A stretch of DNA of 64,000 nt from assembly GCA_006226775.1 (NCBI GenBank), contig SBGD01000031.1, forward strand, positions 48,923-112,922. The letters run 5' to 3'. A model generated the notes under the pieces. The model was not told where the DNA came from and ran no database searches. It saw only the letters and a program-made list of their open reading frames with translations. Each line of letters starts with the position of its first letter. Position 1 is the stretch's first letter. The position numbers and the translations under genes are program-made. The stretch is from Paracoccaceae bacterium (GTDB lineage: Bacteria; Pseudomonadota; Alphaproteobacteria; Rhodobacterales; Rhodobacteraceae). Shown piece after piece: positions 8,837-17,981 of this stretch.

Positions 8837-9252
8837 CGCCGCAGCCGGATCACCACGTCGACGCTGGCGATCTCGGCGCCTTCGGGGGCCTCGGGCAGGG
8901 CGACGATCTTGAGCTGGTCGGCGGGGGCGTCGGTCAGGTGGCCCTCGTCCTCCCAGTAGAAATGCGGGTGGTCGTGGGTATTGGTGTCGAAATAGCTTTT
9001 CTGGCCATCCACCGTCACCTCCTGCATCAGCCCGGCGTCGCAAAAGGCGCGCAGGGTGTTGTAGACCGTGGCCAGCGACACGCTTTCGCCGCTCTGCTGC
9101 ACCTTGGCGAACAGGCTCTCGGCGGTGACATGGCGGTTCTGGCCGTCGCCCACCAGCAGCGAGGCCAGCGTCAGGCGCTGGCGCGTCGGCCGCAGCCCGG
9201 CATCGGCCAGCCATGCGGCGCCGCGGTCGATCGCTGGGGATGTCATCGTCAT
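8809..9252 (-). CDS. irr: Iron response regulator Irr (Fur family)
   Basis: Fur-superfamily repressor/activator of 147 aa that in Rhizobiales and Rhodobacterales controls iron and haem genes and is typically haem-sensitive. The N-terminal winged helix includes GLRPTRQRLTLASLL and VSLATVYNTLRAFCDAGLM (recognition helix). The metal/haem region is NTHDHPHFYWEDEGHLTDAP, with the HDHPH cluster typical of Irr rather than Fur. The C-terminus RRKKDAPSSA lies inside a terminator. The start is ATG 9252, with ATG 9246 possible. It is divergent from fabA, the usual Rhodobacterales arrangement. Confidence 0.93.
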   Translation of the reverse strand: MTMTSPAIDRGAAWLADAGLRPTRQRLTLASLLVGDGQNRHVTAESLFAKVQQSGESVSLATVYNTLRAFCDAGLMQEVTVDGQKSYFDTNTHDHPHFYWEDEGHLTDAPADQLKIVALPEAPEGAEIASVDVVIRLRRKKDAPSSA

Positions 9253-9276
9253 GCCTCGCTCTCCAAGCCTCCCCTC

Positions 9277-9306
9277 AATATAGAGCCTTTTGCGAACGGT
9301 TTTCAA
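9277..9306 (-). promoter_or_regulatory. Sigma70-type promoter of irr
   Basis: On the minus strand, TTGAAA (9306-9301) is the -35 and TATATT (9282-9277) the -10, with an 18-base spacer, about 25 bp upstream of irr ATG. It is one of the better consensus matches in this GC-rich window. Confidence 0.6.
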
Positions 9307-9412
9307 TGACCCCGGGGCAGCAGCTTGGCGAAAAAGGCAGCGGACTTGCATGGGCCGGGGCCGGGGTGCTAGAGGATTCCGGACAGAAATTCCCACCATG
9401 GAAGGCGCCTGA

Positions 9413-9922
9413 ATGGCCGATTACCCCAGCAGCTTCGACAAAGACGACCTTCTGAAATGCGCCCGGGGCGAGTTGTTCGGCCCCGGCAATGCGCAGCTTC
9501 CGGAACCGCCGATGCTGATGATGGACCGGATCACCGAGATCTCGGGCGATGGCGGCGCACATGGCAAGGGGCACGTGGTGGCGGAATTCGACATCACCCC
9601 GGACCTGTGGTTCTTCGACTGCCATTTCCCCGGCAACCCGATTATGCCGGGGTGCCTCGGGCTGGACGGGCTGTGGCAGTTGACCGGCTTCAACCTCGGC
9701 TGGCGCGGCTGGCAGGGGCGCGGCTATGCGCTGGGCGTGGGCGAGGTGAAGCTGACCGGCATGGTGCGGCCGGATCGCAAGATGCTGACCTACAAGGTGG
9801 ATTTCACCAAGGCGTTGCAGACGCGGCGGCTGACCATGGGTGTCGCCGACGGCATCGTCGAGGCCGATGGCGAGGTAATCTACCAGGTCAAGGACATGAA
9901 GGTCGCGCTGAGCGAGAGCTGA
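9413..9922 (+). CDS. fabA: 3-hydroxydecanoyl-ACP dehydratase/isomerase FabA
   Basis: Bifunctional dehydratase and trans-2/cis-3 isomerase that introduces the double bond in anaerobic unsaturated fatty acid synthesis. The 169-aa hot-dog fold has catalytic H71 in [14 protein letters not shown] and D85 in LGLDGLWQ, matching E. coli H70 and D84. ATG 9413 follows GGAAGGCGCCTG. The partner condensing enzyme FabB is at 10885, separated by an opposite-strand PAP2 gene, so they are probably not one transcript. Confidence 0.97.
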   Translation: MADYPSSFDKDDLLKCARGELFGPGNAQLPEPPMLMMDRITEISGDGGAHGKGHVVAEFDITPDLWFFDCHFPGNPIMPGCLGLDGLWQLTGFNLGWRGWQGRGYALGVGEVKLTGMVRPDRKMLTYKVDFTKALQTRRLTMGVADGIVEADGEVIYQVKDMKVALSES

Positions 9923-9940
9923 GGCCGCGGCCCGGGGGCG

Positions 9941-10672
9941 TCACGGCGCCTCCTCGCTGGCGTCCTGCTCGATATGCCCGCGGTCGGCCAGGCTGCGGGC
10001 CACGATCAGGCAGACCAGCGCCCAAGCCGCGCCGGCCAGCCAGCCGGCGGCCACGTCGGTCGGCCAGTGAACCCCCATGTAGACCCGGCTCATCCCGACC
10101 AGCAGCGTCAGGAAGACCGCGATGGCAAGGATATAGACCTTCAGGAACAGGCGCGGTTGCAGCCGGGCAATCAGCACGCCCAGCGACAGGTAGGTCACCG
10201 CCGCCATCATCGAATGCCCCGACGGGAAGCTGGCGGTATGGACGAGCGAGCCATGCGGCACCAGGTCGGGTCTCGGGCGGTCGAAGAATTCCTTCGCCAG
10301 GCTGCTGATCACGATGCCGCCGCCGACCGCCACAAGGATGTAGAGCGCCGAGGCCCATTGCCGCCACAGCATGAAGAACACCGACACGAAGAGGGTCGTC
10401 AGCGCAAGCACGGCCACGCCGCCCAGGGCGGTGAAATCCCGGCCCATTTCCTCGAGCCAGAACGGCCCGATCGGGTCCGACAGGTCACCGGGCGTGCGCA
10501 GCAGCAGCAGGATGTCGCGATCCAGATCGCTGGTCGAGCCCTCGACAACCTCGTCGCTCAACTCGGCAAGGGTCCAGATCGTCGCGACAGCGAGGCCCAG
10601 CAGGATCACCGAGGACAGCTCGATATGGCGCCTGATCCAGCGCACGAGGGTGGAGAGCCGGGCGGTTTTCAT
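9941..10672 (-). CDS. PAP2 family membrane phosphatase
   Basis: 243-aa polytopic phosphatase of the PAP2/undecaprenyl-diphosphatase superfamily acting on lipid phosphates at the inner membrane. All three signature motifs are present: KEFFDRPRP, PSGHSMMA and SRVYMGVHWPTD. About six hydrophobic segments are seen. The start is ATG 10672 (MKTARLSTLVRWIRRHIE). It is convergent with fabA and divergent from fabB. The substrate (undecaprenyl, phosphatidate or phosphatidylglycerol phosphate) cannot be decided from sequence. Confidence 0.9.
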   Translation of the reverse strand: MKTARLSTLVRWIRRHIELSSVILLGLAVATIWTLAELSDEVVEGSTSDLDRDILLLLRTPGDLSDPIGPFWLEEMGRDFTALGGVAVLALTTLFVSVFFMLWRQWASALYILVAVGGGIVISSLAKEFFDRPRPDLVPHGSLVHTASFPSGHSMMAAVTYLSLGVLIARLQPRLFLKVYILAIAVFLTLLVGMSRVYMGVHWPTDVAAGWLAGAAWALVCLIVARSLADRGHIEQDASEEAP

Positions 10673-10884
10673 GCGGTGAACCTCGTGCTTTCTTGCGTGA
10701 TACCCGGGCCGCGGGGCGCACCGCCGGGCATGAGCAGACCTAGCGCGCCGCGAAGGCCGGGCAAAGCCGGATCGGCCCGTCCGGCGCTTGCCGCGCCGAA
10801 AGACCGTGCCGCCCATCCTGCTAACCGCTTGCTCCCAACCCCTTCATTCCCTTACAAGTCCACAAACAAATGATCGGAGGCCCC

Positions 10885-12114
10885 ATGCGCCGCGTCGTCG
10901 TCACAGGTCTGGGCATCGTGTCCAGCATCGGCAACACCGCCGAAGAGGTTCTTGCCTCGCTCAAGGCCGGAAAATCCGGCATCACCGCCAACGAGGCGAT
11001 GAAGGAGCACGGGTTCCGAAGTCAGGTCGCCGGGAACATCAAGCTGGACGTCGCCGATCACGTCGACAAGCGGACCCTGCGCTTCATGGGGCCGGGGGCG
11101 GCCTATGCCCATATCGCCATGGGCCAGGCCATCGCCGATTCCGGGCTGGAGGAGGGCGATATCGTCAATCCCCGCACCGGGCTGGTCGCCGGATCCGGCG
11201 GGCCTTCGACCAGCGCCATGCTGGCGGCGCATCAGAGCGTGCTGAAGACCGGCGCGACCAAGCGGATCGGGCCTTTCGCGGTGCCCAAGACCATGTGTTC
11301 CACCGTCTCGGCCAACCTCTCGACCGCCTACAAGATCAAGGGCCTGAACTATTCGATCACCTCGGCCTGCTCGACCTCGCTGCACTGCATCGGCAATGCG
11401 GCGGAACAGATCATGATGGGCAAGCAGGACGTGATGTTCGCCGGCGGCGGCGAGGAGCTGGACTGGACGCTGTCCTGCCTCTTCGATGCCATGGGCGCGA
11501 TGTCGTCGAACTTCAACGACACCCCGGAAAAGGCCAGCCGCGCCTTCGACAAGGACCGCGACGGTTTCGTCATCGGCGGCGGCGGCGGCATCATCGTGCT
11601 GGAAGAGTTGGAACACGCCCTCGCCCGCGGCGCGAAGATCTATGCCGAGGTCACCGGCTATGGCGCCACCTCCGACGGCGCCGACATGGTGGCCCCGTCG
11701 GGCGAAGGCGGCGAGCGGGCGATGCGCGTGGCACTCTCGACCCTGCCGGAAGGGCGCAAGGTGGGCTATATCAACGCCCATGGCACCTCGACCCCGGTGG
11801 GCGACGTGGGCGAGATCGAGGCGGTGCGGCGGGTCTTCGGCGACGGCGCGACCCCGCCGGTCAGTTCCACCAAGTCGATGACCGGCCACAGCCAGGGGGC
11901 GACCGGCGCGCAGGAGGCGATCTATTGCCTCTTGATGCTGCAACACGATTTCATCGCGCCCTCGATCAATGTCGACACCCTTGACCCGGCGCTGAAACCG
12001 CAAGAGATCGCCACCCGCCTGGTGGAAAACGCCGGGCTCGATTCGGTGATGACCAATTCCTTCGGCTTCGGCGGCACCAATGGCTCGATGATCCTGAGCA
12101 AGTACAACGGGTGA
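10885..12114 (+). CDS. fabB: 3-oxoacyl-ACP synthase I FabB
   Basis: Condensing enzyme that elongates unsaturated acyl-ACP with malonyl-ACP. It has 409 aa, the usual length. The catalytic triad is C162 in [12 protein letters not shown], the histidine in [12 protein letters not shown], and the histidine in [15 protein letters not shown] 10885 follows GGAGG by 4 bases; ATG 10870 lies upstream of that ribosome site. The stop is 4 bp before fabI, so fabB-fabI form an operon. Confidence 0.97.
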   Translation: MRRVVVTGLGIVSSIGNTAEEVLASLKAGKSGITANEAMKEHGFRSQVAGNIKLDVADHVDKRTLRFMGPGAAYAHIAMGQAIADSGLEEGDIVNPRTGLVAGSGGPSTSAMLAAHQSVLKTGATKRIGPFAVPKTMCSTVSANLSTAYKIKGLNYSITSACSTSLHCIGNAAEQIMMGKQDVMFAGGGEELDWTLSCLFDAMGAMSSNFNDTPEKASRAFDKDRDGFVIGGGGGIIVLEELEHALARGAKIYAEVTGYGATSDGADMVAPSGEGGERAMRVALSTLPEGRKVGYINAHGTSTPVGDVGEIEAVRRVFGDGATPPVSSTKSMTGHSQGATGAQEAIYCLLMLQHDFIAPSINVDTLDPALKPQEIATRLVENAGLDSVMTNSFGFGGTNGSMILSKYNG

Positions 12115-12118
12115 ACAC

Positions 12119-12910
12119 ATGTCTCAGTCACTGAAGGGCAAGCGCGGGCTTGTCATGGGCGTCGCCAATGAACGCTCCATCGCCTGGGGCATCGCCAGGG
12201 CGATGGCCGAGGCCGGGGCGGAACTGGCCTTCACCTACCAGGGCGAGGCTTTCGGCAAGCGGGTGGAGCCGCTGGCGGCCAGCGTCGGCAGCGATTTCCT
12301 GGTCGATGTGGATGTGACCGACGATGCCTCGCTCGACGTGGCCTTCGAGAAACTGGGCGCGCGCTGGCCGACGATCGACTTCCTGGTCCATGCCATCGCC
12401 TTTTCCGACAAGACCGAGCTGACCGGCCGGGTGCTGAACACCTCCCGCGCCAATTTCAGCAAGACCATGGACATCTCGGCCTATTCCTTCATCGAGGTCG
12501 CCCGCCGGGCGCATCCGCTGATGGTCGAGAACGGCGGCACGCTTCTGACGCTGACCTACATGGGCTCGAACCGGGTGACGCCGAACTACAATGTCATGGG
12601 CATCGCCAAGGCGGCGCTGGAGGCCGCGGTGCGCTACCTCGCCAATGACCTCGGCCCCGAGGGCATCCGGGTCAATGCCATCTCGCCCGGCCCGATGAAG
12701 ACGCTGGCGGGGGCGGCCATCGGCGGCGCGCGCAAGACCTACAAGCACACCGACCTCAACGCGCCGCTGCGCGCCAATGCCACGCTCGAGGCGGTGGGCG
12801 GCACGGCGGTCTACCTCGCCTCCGACGCCGGCGCCTGCACCACCGGCGAGATCATCCGCGTCGACGGCGGCTTTCACGTGCTGGGGATGCCGCAGGCCGA
12901 GAACCTCTGA
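12119..12910 (+). CDS. fabI: Enoyl-ACP reductase FabI
   Basis: NADH-dependent enoyl-ACP reductase, the last step of each fatty acid elongation cycle, 263 aa. It belongs to the divergent SDR family: N-terminal GKRGLVMGVANERSIAWGIA binds NAD, and the catalytic Y-x6-K is YNVMGIAK. The C-terminal FHVLGMPQAENL is typical. It is coupled to fabB. FabI is the family inhibited by triclosan. A hairpin with a T-rich tail follows at 12954-12985. Confidence 0.97.
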   Translation: MSQSLKGKRGLVMGVANERSIAWGIARAMAEAGAELAFTYQGEAFGKRVEPLAASVGSDFLVDVDVTDDASLDVAFEKLGARWPTIDFLVHAIAFSDKTELTGRVLNTSRANFSKTMDISAYSFIEVARRAHPLMVENGGTLLTLTYMGSNRVTPNYNVMGIAKAALEAAVRYLANDLGPEGIRVNAISPGPMKTLAGAAIGGARKTYKHTDLNAPLRANATLEAVGGTAVYLASDAGACTTGEIIRVDGGFHVLGMPQAENL

Positions 12911-12953
12911 CGCCCGAAGACCCCCGAAGCGCCGCATTGCCGACCCTTTCCCG

Positions 12954-12985
12954 CCCCGCTCCCGCCAAGGAGCGGGGTTACTTTT
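12954..12985 (+). terminator. Intrinsic terminator after fabI
   Basis: CCCCGCTC (12954-12961) pairs with GAGCGGGG (12970-12977), then TTACTTTT. It lies just ahead of the next gene's ATG at 12991, which suggests fabB-fabI transcription ends here or is attenuated. Confidence 0.6.
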
Positions 12986-12990
12986 CCGAT

Positions 12991-13650
12991 ATGACACCGG
13001 ACCAGACCCTCAAGGCCGCCCTCGTCGGCGATGCCGCGCCGAAACGGGCCAAGCCCGCCAAGGCCCCCCGCAAGCCCCGGGCCGCGCGGCCGCGGCGCAG
13101 CTCATGGGTGTTTCGCTGGGGGGTGAAGCTGATGATGATCGCGATGATGCTGATGATCTCGCGCGGTCTGATGCGCGCGCCGGAGGTACAGGCGATGTTC
13201 GCCGATGTGCGGGTCGCGGTGATCGACTTCGTCAAGCAGGAACGCGCGGCGCGCGCCATGGCGGCGGCCGCCGAACAGGGGACCGACCCCGGGGACAAGT
13301 CCGCAGCCGCCGGAACGCAGATGCCCGAAAGCCGGGTCGCGGTGCGCCGCGTCGGCGCCGAGCCCGGCGCGCGGGTGCTGAGCGGACCGGCGGATGCGGT
13401 GCTGGCCGGCAACGTGCTGCTGGTCGAAGGGGTTCCGGTGGTGATCGAGCCGCTGGTCTGCCCCGATCCCGCCACCGACAGGGGCGAAAGCGCCAGGGCC
13501 GCGCTGGAACAGCTGACCCGCGGTCAGACCCTGCGCTGCAGCGTGACCGGCCAGGTCGGCAAGGTCGCGGTCAAGGCCCGGTGCCATATGCAGGGCGGGC
13601 TCGACCTGGCGACCGCGATGCAGGCCGATCGGCTTTGCGATGCGGGGTGA
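12991..13650 (+). CDS. Membrane-anchored protein with degenerate nuclease-like (SNase) domain
   Basis: 219-aa protein. A basic, alanine/proline-rich N-terminus (about 10-36) precedes one hydrophobic segment (VKLMMIAMMLMISRGLM, about 43-59). The C-terminal 75 residues (NVLLVEGVPVVIEPLVCPDP..ESARAALEQLTRGQTLRC..VAVKARCHMQGGLDLATAMQADRLCDAG) follow the order of a staphylococcal-nuclease-like domain. The acidic and arginine active-site residues of that family are not evident, so it is probably non-catalytic. ATG 12991 is chosen; a TTG at 12937 would put the start before the terminator. The assignment is by pattern only. Confidence 0.5.
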   Translation: MTPDQTLKAALVGDAAPKRAKPAKAPRKPRAARPRRSSWVFRWGVKLMMIAMMLMISRGLMRAPEVQAMFADVRVAVIDFVKQERAARAMAAAAEQGTDPGDKSAAAGTQMPESRVAVRRVGAEPGARVLSGPADAVLAGNVLLVEGVPVVIEPLVCPDPATDRGESARAALEQLTRGQTLRCSVTGQVGKVAVKARCHMQGGLDLATAMQADRLCDAG

Positions 13651-13705
13651 GCGGGCCGATCCATCGATGGATCGGGACTGATCTGTCGACAGATCAGGCG
13701 GCTCA
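13648..13705. repeat. Tandem-palindrome element copy 1
   Basis: CCGATCCATCGATGGATCGG (13656-13675), GA, then CTGATCTGTCGACAGATCAG (13678-13697): two perfect 20-bp palindromes 2 bp apart. The outer bases TGAGC (13648-13652) and GCTCA (13701-13705) pair and contain the stop codons of the two convergent genes. It probably also acts as a bidirectional terminator. Confidence 0.85.
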
Positions 13706-14572
13706 GAACCACTGCCCCGGCTCCATCAGCCCCAGGTCGAGCAATTGCCGCGAGTGCCACTCGAAGGGCACCGAATTGTGCCAGGCAAAGCTCTCGATAT
13801 CATAGGTCGACCCGGCGTTCAGCTTCAGCGCCTTGGCGGTGCGGAACGAGGCCACCGCCGCCGTCAGGTTGTGATGCCAGGGGCAGGCATAGGTGTTGTA
13901 TTCCTCGTCGGTGAAGGTGTAGTCGGCCCGCATCCGCAGCTTCGGCCGGGCCCGGAACAGCGATATCCGGTCGATCTTGCGCCGTGCCGCGGGCACATGT
14001 TCCTCGTAGCGCCAGCGCAGCCCGCCGTGGAAATCCAGCTGCCGCTCCTTGGGGTGATCGTGGTTCTCCGGATCGGGGCGGGCGAGGGCGTAATAGCCGG
14101 TCTTGTCGATATGCGCCTGGTCCAGCGAGACCGCATTGCCGAACCGGTGCAGGTCGCGGGCATAGAGGTCGATCACGAAGCTCAGCATGGCATCGCGCCG
14201 TTCCTCGGTATGGAAGGTCAGCATCTCGCCGATTGTGCGCGTCTCGCAGAACGGATAGAACAGGTATTCGGCGTTGTAGCAGTAATAGAGCCAGATATCG
14301 CCGGCCTGCGGGATCACCGCGTTGACGATCACCTCGATGCCGCCGTCGCGCACATGGCTGTGGTCGACCCGGTGGATGGTATCGACCAGGTCCTCGGGCA
14401 GGGCGATCCGCGGCGGGATGAAGGCCACCACCGCCCGGAACCCCTGGTACTGGTGGTGGCGCAGGGTCGAGGCGACCTCAGCCTCGTCCTCGCACAGGAT
14501 CAGCGCCACCGGCCCCTTGGCCAGTGCCGGTTTGCCCCGGTCGAGGAAATCGGAAAGCGACGAATACTGCAT
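13703..14572 (-). CDS. Conserved protein, possibly glycosyltransferase-related
   Basis: 289-aa soluble protein with no signal peptide. Early residues [21 protein letters not shown] and [10 protein letters not shown] could be the first strands of a GT-A-like nucleotide-sugar fold. Notable conserved-looking blocks are [20 protein letters not shown] (about 116-135) and [21 protein letters not shown] do not see a DxD motif with confidence. ATG 14572 ([11 protein letters not shown]). It is divergent from miaB, and its stop is part of a palindromic element. Glycosyltransferase is only a suggestion. Confidence 0.5.
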   Translation of the reverse strand: MQYSSLSDFLDRGKPALAKGPVALILCEDEAEVASTLRHHQYQGFRAVVAFIPPRIALPEDLVDTIHRVDHSHVRDGGIEVIVNAVIPQAGDIWLYYCYNAEYLFYPFCETRTIGEMLTFHTEERRDAMLSFVIDLYARDLHRFGNAVSLDQAHIDKTGYYALARPDPENHDHPKERQLDFHGGLRWRYEEHVPAARRKIDRISLFRARPKLRMRADYTFTDEEYNTYACPWHHNLTAAVASFRTAKALKLNAGSTYDIESFAWHNSVPFEWHSRQLLDLGLMEPGQWF

Positions 14573-14677
14573 CTTGCCCTCGGTTTTGGCGCAGAATCGG
14601 TGAATTTTCTGTGCATTGCAAGCGGCCCGGGTTTTGATGTACCCACGCCCCTCAAGGACGCGCAAGGATTCCACGGT

Positions 14678-16000
14678 ATGACCGAGCCCAAGAAACTCTT
14701 CATCAAGACCTACGGGTGCCAGATGAACGTCTATGACAGCGAGCGCATGGCCGAAGCGCTGGGCGGCTCGGGTTATGTCGAGACCGCCTCGCCCAACGAT
14801 GCCGACATGATCCTGCTCAACACCTGCCACATCCGCGAAAAGGCCGCCGAGAAGGTCTATTCCGAGCTTGGCCGCTACAAGGGGCTGAAGGCGGCAAAGC
14901 CCGATCTCAAGATCGGCGTCGCCGGCTGCGTCGCCCAGGCCGAGGGCCAGGAGATCATGCGCCGTCAGCCGCTGGTCGACCTGGTGGTCGGCCCGCAAAG
15001 CTATCACCGCCTGCCCGAGATGGAGGCGAAGACAAGGACCGGCGTCAAGGCGCTCGACACCGATTTCCCCGAGGAAGACAAGTTCGAACGCCTCAAGGCG
15101 CGCCCCAAGGCCGCCCGCGGCCCGACCGCGTTCCTCACCGTGCAGGAGGGCTGCGACAAGTTCTGCGCCTTCTGCGTCGTGCCCTATACCCGCGGCGCCG
15201 AGGTCTCGCGCCCGGCGTCCCAGGTGCTGGACGAGGCGCGCGACCTGGTCGAGCGCGGCGTGCGCGAGATCACCCTGCTGGGCCAGAACGTGAATGCCTA
15301 TCACGGGGCCGACGGGCAGGGTGGCGACTGGTCGCTGGCGCGGCTGATCGAGGGGCTGGCCGAAGTCGACGGGCTTGAGCGCATCCGCTACACCACCAGC
15401 CATCCCAACGACATGGGCGACGACCTGATCGCGGCCCATGCGGAGTGCGCCAAGCTGATGCCCTACCTGCATCTGCCGGTGCAGGCCGGATCGGACAGGA
15501 TCCTCAAGCGGATGAACCGCGCGCATACCGCCGAGTCCTACCTCAAGCTGATCGAGCGTCTGCGTGCCGCCCGCCCCGACCTGCACCTGTCGGGCGATTT
15601 CATCGTCGGCTTCCCGGAAGAGACCGAGGCGGATTTCCAGGCCACGCTCGACCTGATCCGCGCGGTGGGCTACGGCACCGCCTTCAGCTTCAAGTATTCC
15701 ACCCGCCCCGGCACCCCCGCCGCCGAGCGCGACCAGGTGCCCGAGGACGTCAAGAGCGACCGGTTGCAACGGCTGCAGGCGTTGATCACCGAGCAGCAGC
15801 GCGCGACCCAGGACGCCATGGTCGGGCGCGAGGTCTCGGTGCTGTTCGAGAAAGAGGGGCGACTGCCCGGCCAGATGGTCGGCAAGTCGGACTACCTGCA
15901 CGCGGTCCATGTGGCCGATGCCGGCACCGCCGCGGGCGAGATCGCAAGGGTGCGGATCGTCGAGAGCGGGCCCAATTCGCTGGCCGGCGTGCTGGTCTGA
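14678..16000 (+). CDS. miaB: tRNA-2-methylthio-N6-dimethylallyladenosine synthase MiaB
   Basis: Radical SAM methylthiotransferase that adds the 2-methylthio group to i6A37 of tRNAs reading UNN codons. 440 aa. The N-terminal UPF0004 domain has three cluster cysteines in [17 protein letters not shown] and GVAGCVAQ. The radical SAM cluster is [16 protein letters not shown] (CxxxCxxC). A C-terminal TRAM domain starts near [13 protein letters not shown]. The start is ATG 14678 ([10 protein letters not shown]), preceded by AAGGA; it is divergent from the preceding gene over 105 bp. Confidence 0.97.
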   Translation: MTEPKKLFIKTYGCQMNVYDSERMAEALGGSGYVETASPNDADMILLNTCHIREKAAEKVYSELGRYKGLKAAKPDLKIGVAGCVAQAEGQEIMRRQPLVDLVVGPQSYHRLPEMEAKTRTGVKALDTDFPEEDKFERLKARPKAARGPTAFLTVQEGCDKFCAFCVVPYTRGAEVSRPASQVLDEARDLVERGVREITLLGQNVNAYHGADGQGGDWSLARLIEGLAEVDGLERIRYTTSHPNDMGDDLIAAHAECAKLMPYLHLPVQAGSDRILKRMNRAHTAESYLKLIERLRAARPDLHLSGDFIVGFPEETEADFQATLDLIRAVGYGTAFSFKYSTRPGTPAAERDQVPEDVKSDRLQRLQALITEQQRATQDAMVGREVSVLFEKEGRLPGQMVGKSDYLHAVHVADAGTAAGEIARVRIVESGPNSLAGVLV

Positions 16001-16026
16001 CCCCGAACTGACCCGGCAATGACAAA

Positions 16027-16054
16027 AGGGCGGACCGAAGCCCGCCCTCTCTCA
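16027..16054. terminator. Hairpin between convergent miaB and small exported protein
   Basis: AGGGCGG (16027-16033) pairs with CCGCCCT (16042-16048). It is flanked by AAAA on the left and CTCTC on the right, so it could act for both converging genes. Confidence 0.6.
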
Positions 16055-16074
16055 TCTCTGCCGCATCTGCGGTC

Positions 16075-16422
16075 TCAGTAGTTGTGGCGGCGATGCGAGG
16101 CGCGGTCGCGGTAGATGCGCTGCATGGTCTGGCGCATCCCTTCCGGATTGCCCACCAGCGCTTCGTCGCGGCAGACCCGTTCGCCGATCGCATGGGCGGT
16201 CGAGAAGTCGTAGCCGATCGCCACCAGACTGTCGATGAAGACCGCATTGGGCCGGTCCCAGATCACGTCGTTCCACGGCCCGCGAAAGCAGCTCACGACG
16301 ATCTGGGTGCCGGTGGGCGCAGCCGCGCCGTGGCTGCGGTGCTTGTGCCCGTATTTGCCGCCGGCCATTGCCGGGGCCGCGAAGGCCGCGCAGAGGGCGG
16401 CAAGTACAAGTGCTTTTTTCAT
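16075..16422 (-). CDS. Small secreted/periplasmic protein, unknown function
   Basis: 115-aa protein with a clear Sec signal peptide (MKKALVLAALCAAFAAPAMA, cleavage after AMA at 20). The mature part begins with a His/Gly-rich stretch (GGKYGHKHRSHG), which might bind metal. Two cysteines (VVSCFRGPW and ERVCRDEAL) could form a disulfide. The basic C-terminus is YRDRASHRRHNY. The start is ATG 16422. No family is recognised. Confidence 0.7.
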   Translation of the reverse strand: MKKALVLAALCAAFAAPAMAGGKYGHKHRSHGAAAPTGTQIVVSCFRGPWNDVIWDRPNAVFIDSLVAIGYDFSTAHAIGERVCRDEALVGNPEGMRQTMQRIYRDRASHRRHNY

Positions 16423-16745
16423 TTCATTTCCCCTTAACCAGAACCATGGCCAATTTCTGCGGCCGAGCAAGTGCACCAGAGCGTGCCCCCGGAGGCGGAG
16501 GCCTCGGCACGGTTCCGGCGAATCTGGCCTAAAGGATAGTCTGGCGTTAAGATTTTCTAAAGGAATTTCCCGTATTGTCCGCGTCCCCGCCCCAATCCCT
16601 GTAGAATCAGGGGATTGTTCGGCCTGCGGCATCAATCGAACGCCCGCCCCGCCGCGCATCCGCAGCCCCCCGGCGCGGCGCCAAGGACATAAGCCCCTGA
16701 AATCCATCGCACTCTGCGGCAGATGGCACCAAGGCCCCATGGCCG

Positions 16746-16834
16746 ATATAGCGGAACACCTGCCAAGTACCCGCTATATTTGGATTTTCGCCTTCACACC
16801 CTAAAATTGTTTGCTAAAGTGCTGATTACATAAT
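16746..16834 (+). promoter_or_regulatory. 9-bp inverted repeat and weak promoter upstream of the OmpA gene
   Basis: ATATAGCGG (16746-16754) and CCGCTATAT (16771-16779), spaced 16 bp, form a perfect dyad. TTGTTT (16807-16812) and CATAAT (16829-16834) with a 16-base spacer follow. The TTG start is 54 bp downstream of that. The dyad could be an operator. The rest of the 465-bp gap 16423-16887 holds no gene that I can support. Confidence 0.45.
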
Positions 16835-16887
16835 GAGTTATCCCGGCCCGACCGATTCTATCGGCTTCGGGCCGTGGGGGGAAACAC

Positions 16888-17505
16888 TTGAAACAAGGGA
16901 CAGATGCTGTGGGGACCTTCATCACCAAAGCCTTGCGCACCGCTGCCACCGGATGCGCCACCGCTGTCGTGTTCGCGCTGCTTTCGGCCAATCTTGCCGA
17001 GGCGCAGGCCTTCTCGCGCGATACGCCGTCGCAGCGCGGGCGCGACCAGGGCCAATACATTCCGAACATCGTGCTGACGCCCGATGGCTGCGAGGTCTGG
17101 GCCGCCGATGACGGCGCCGAGGGCTATGCCTCGAACCGCCTGACCCGCAAGGGCACGCCGATCTGTCACGAGGTCAATACCTGCGGTCTGCTCAACTCCG
17201 ACCAGTTCTTTGCCACCGACAGCTACCGCATCCATGCCAAGGGCAAGGAGCGCCTGCGCGAGTTCTTTCGCAACTCGACCGCCTTTGCCTATACCATCGT
17301 CGGCCATACCGACAGCCGCGCCAGCCATGAATACAACCTCAGGCTCAGCCACAACCGCGCCAATGCGGTGGCCCGGGTGGCGGTCTCGGTGGGGGCCAAG
17401 ATCGTCGATGTGCGCGGCATGGGCGAAACCGCCCCGGTCGCCTCGAACCGCACGCGCGAGGGCATGGCCCGCAATCGCCGCGTCGAAATCCTGTGCTTCC
17501 AGTAA
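16888..17505 (+). CDS. OmpA-family envelope protein with an extra cysteine domain
   Basis: 205-aa exported protein. The signal sequence spans about 12-39 (GCATAVVFALLSANLAEAQA). Residues 65-93 form a small module, PDGCEVWAADDGAEGY..RL...G.P.C, shared with the lipoprotein encoded next door. The C-terminal OmpA domain (about 105-205) has TIVGHTDSRASHEYNLRLS and NRRVEILCFQ, the peptidoglycan-binding signature. The start is TTG 16888 (TTG AAA CAA GGG): GGGGGGA lies 5 bases upstream and no ATG in frame is near. It probably anchors the outer membrane or a partner to peptidoglycan. Confidence 0.85.
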   Translation: MKQGTDAVGTFITKALRTAATGCATAVVFALLSANLAEAQAFSRDTPSQRGRDQGQYIPNIVLTPDGCEVWAADDGAEGYASNRLTRKGTPICHEVNTCGLLNSDQFFATDSYRIHAKGKERLREFFRNSTAFAYTIVGHTDSRASHEYNLRLSHNRANAVARVAVSVGAKIVDVRGMGETAPVASNRTREGMARNRRVEILCFQ

Positions 17506-17519
17506 AGGGGTAGACAGAC

Positions 17520-17831
17520 ATGAATATCGTCAAACTCTGTGCCGCCCTGTCGCTGGGCTTCGTGGTCTCGGCCTGTGACGAGGGCCTGCGCGGCTATCCG
17601 GCCGACAAGACGATCGACCGCGGCATCAATGCGCATTCGCTGAAGACCCTGAAATGGGGCGTCTGGGTCGATCCCGACGGCTGCGATCACTGGATCTCGG
17701 ACGATGGCGTCGAAGGCTACATGGTCAGCCGCCTCGACAAGTACGGCAAGCCGGTCTGCTCGGGCGTCGCCCCGCCGACCTATACCGCCGGCGATTTCAA
17801 GGGCGGCTCGCCGATCGCCGATCCGAACTGA
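17520..17831 (+). CDS. Lipoprotein paired with the OmpA-like protein
   Basis: 103-aa lipoprotein: signal MNIVKLCAALSLGFVVSAC with lipobox VSAC, lipidated C19. Residues 52-80 (PDGCDHWISDDGVEGY..RL...GKPVC) repeat the module of the upstream OmpA-like protein at identical spacing; about 16 of 29 positions are the same. It begins 14 bp after that gene, with AAAGGGG as ribosome site, so the two form an operon. The shared module has two cysteines and could be one disulfide-closed unit. The function is unknown; partnership with the OmpA-like protein is inferred. Confidence 0.75.
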   Translation: MNIVKLCAALSLGFVVSACDEGLRGYPADKTIDRGINAHSLKTLKWGVWVDPDGCDHWISDDGVEGYMVSRLDKYGKPVCSGVAPPTYTAGDFKGGSPIADPN

Positions 17832-17858
17832 TCCGCCGGTCGCCAACGGTGCCAGTCA

Positions 17859-17889
17859 CAGCCGCGGGGCCACGCCCCGCGGCTGATTT
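17859..17889 (+). terminator. Strong terminator of the OmpA/lipoprotein operon
   Basis: A 12-bp perfect stem, CAGCCGCGGGGC (17859-17870) with GCCCCGCGGCTG (17874-17885), loop CAC, followed by ATTTT. Confidence 0.85.
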
Positions 17890-17981
17890 TCGTCGACCCA
17901 CGCCGGGAATCCGGCGCCGCCCCCTTGCCAAGGGGCGCCGTCTCGGCCACGCTGAGCACCAAGATATACGAGGAGACGTCC

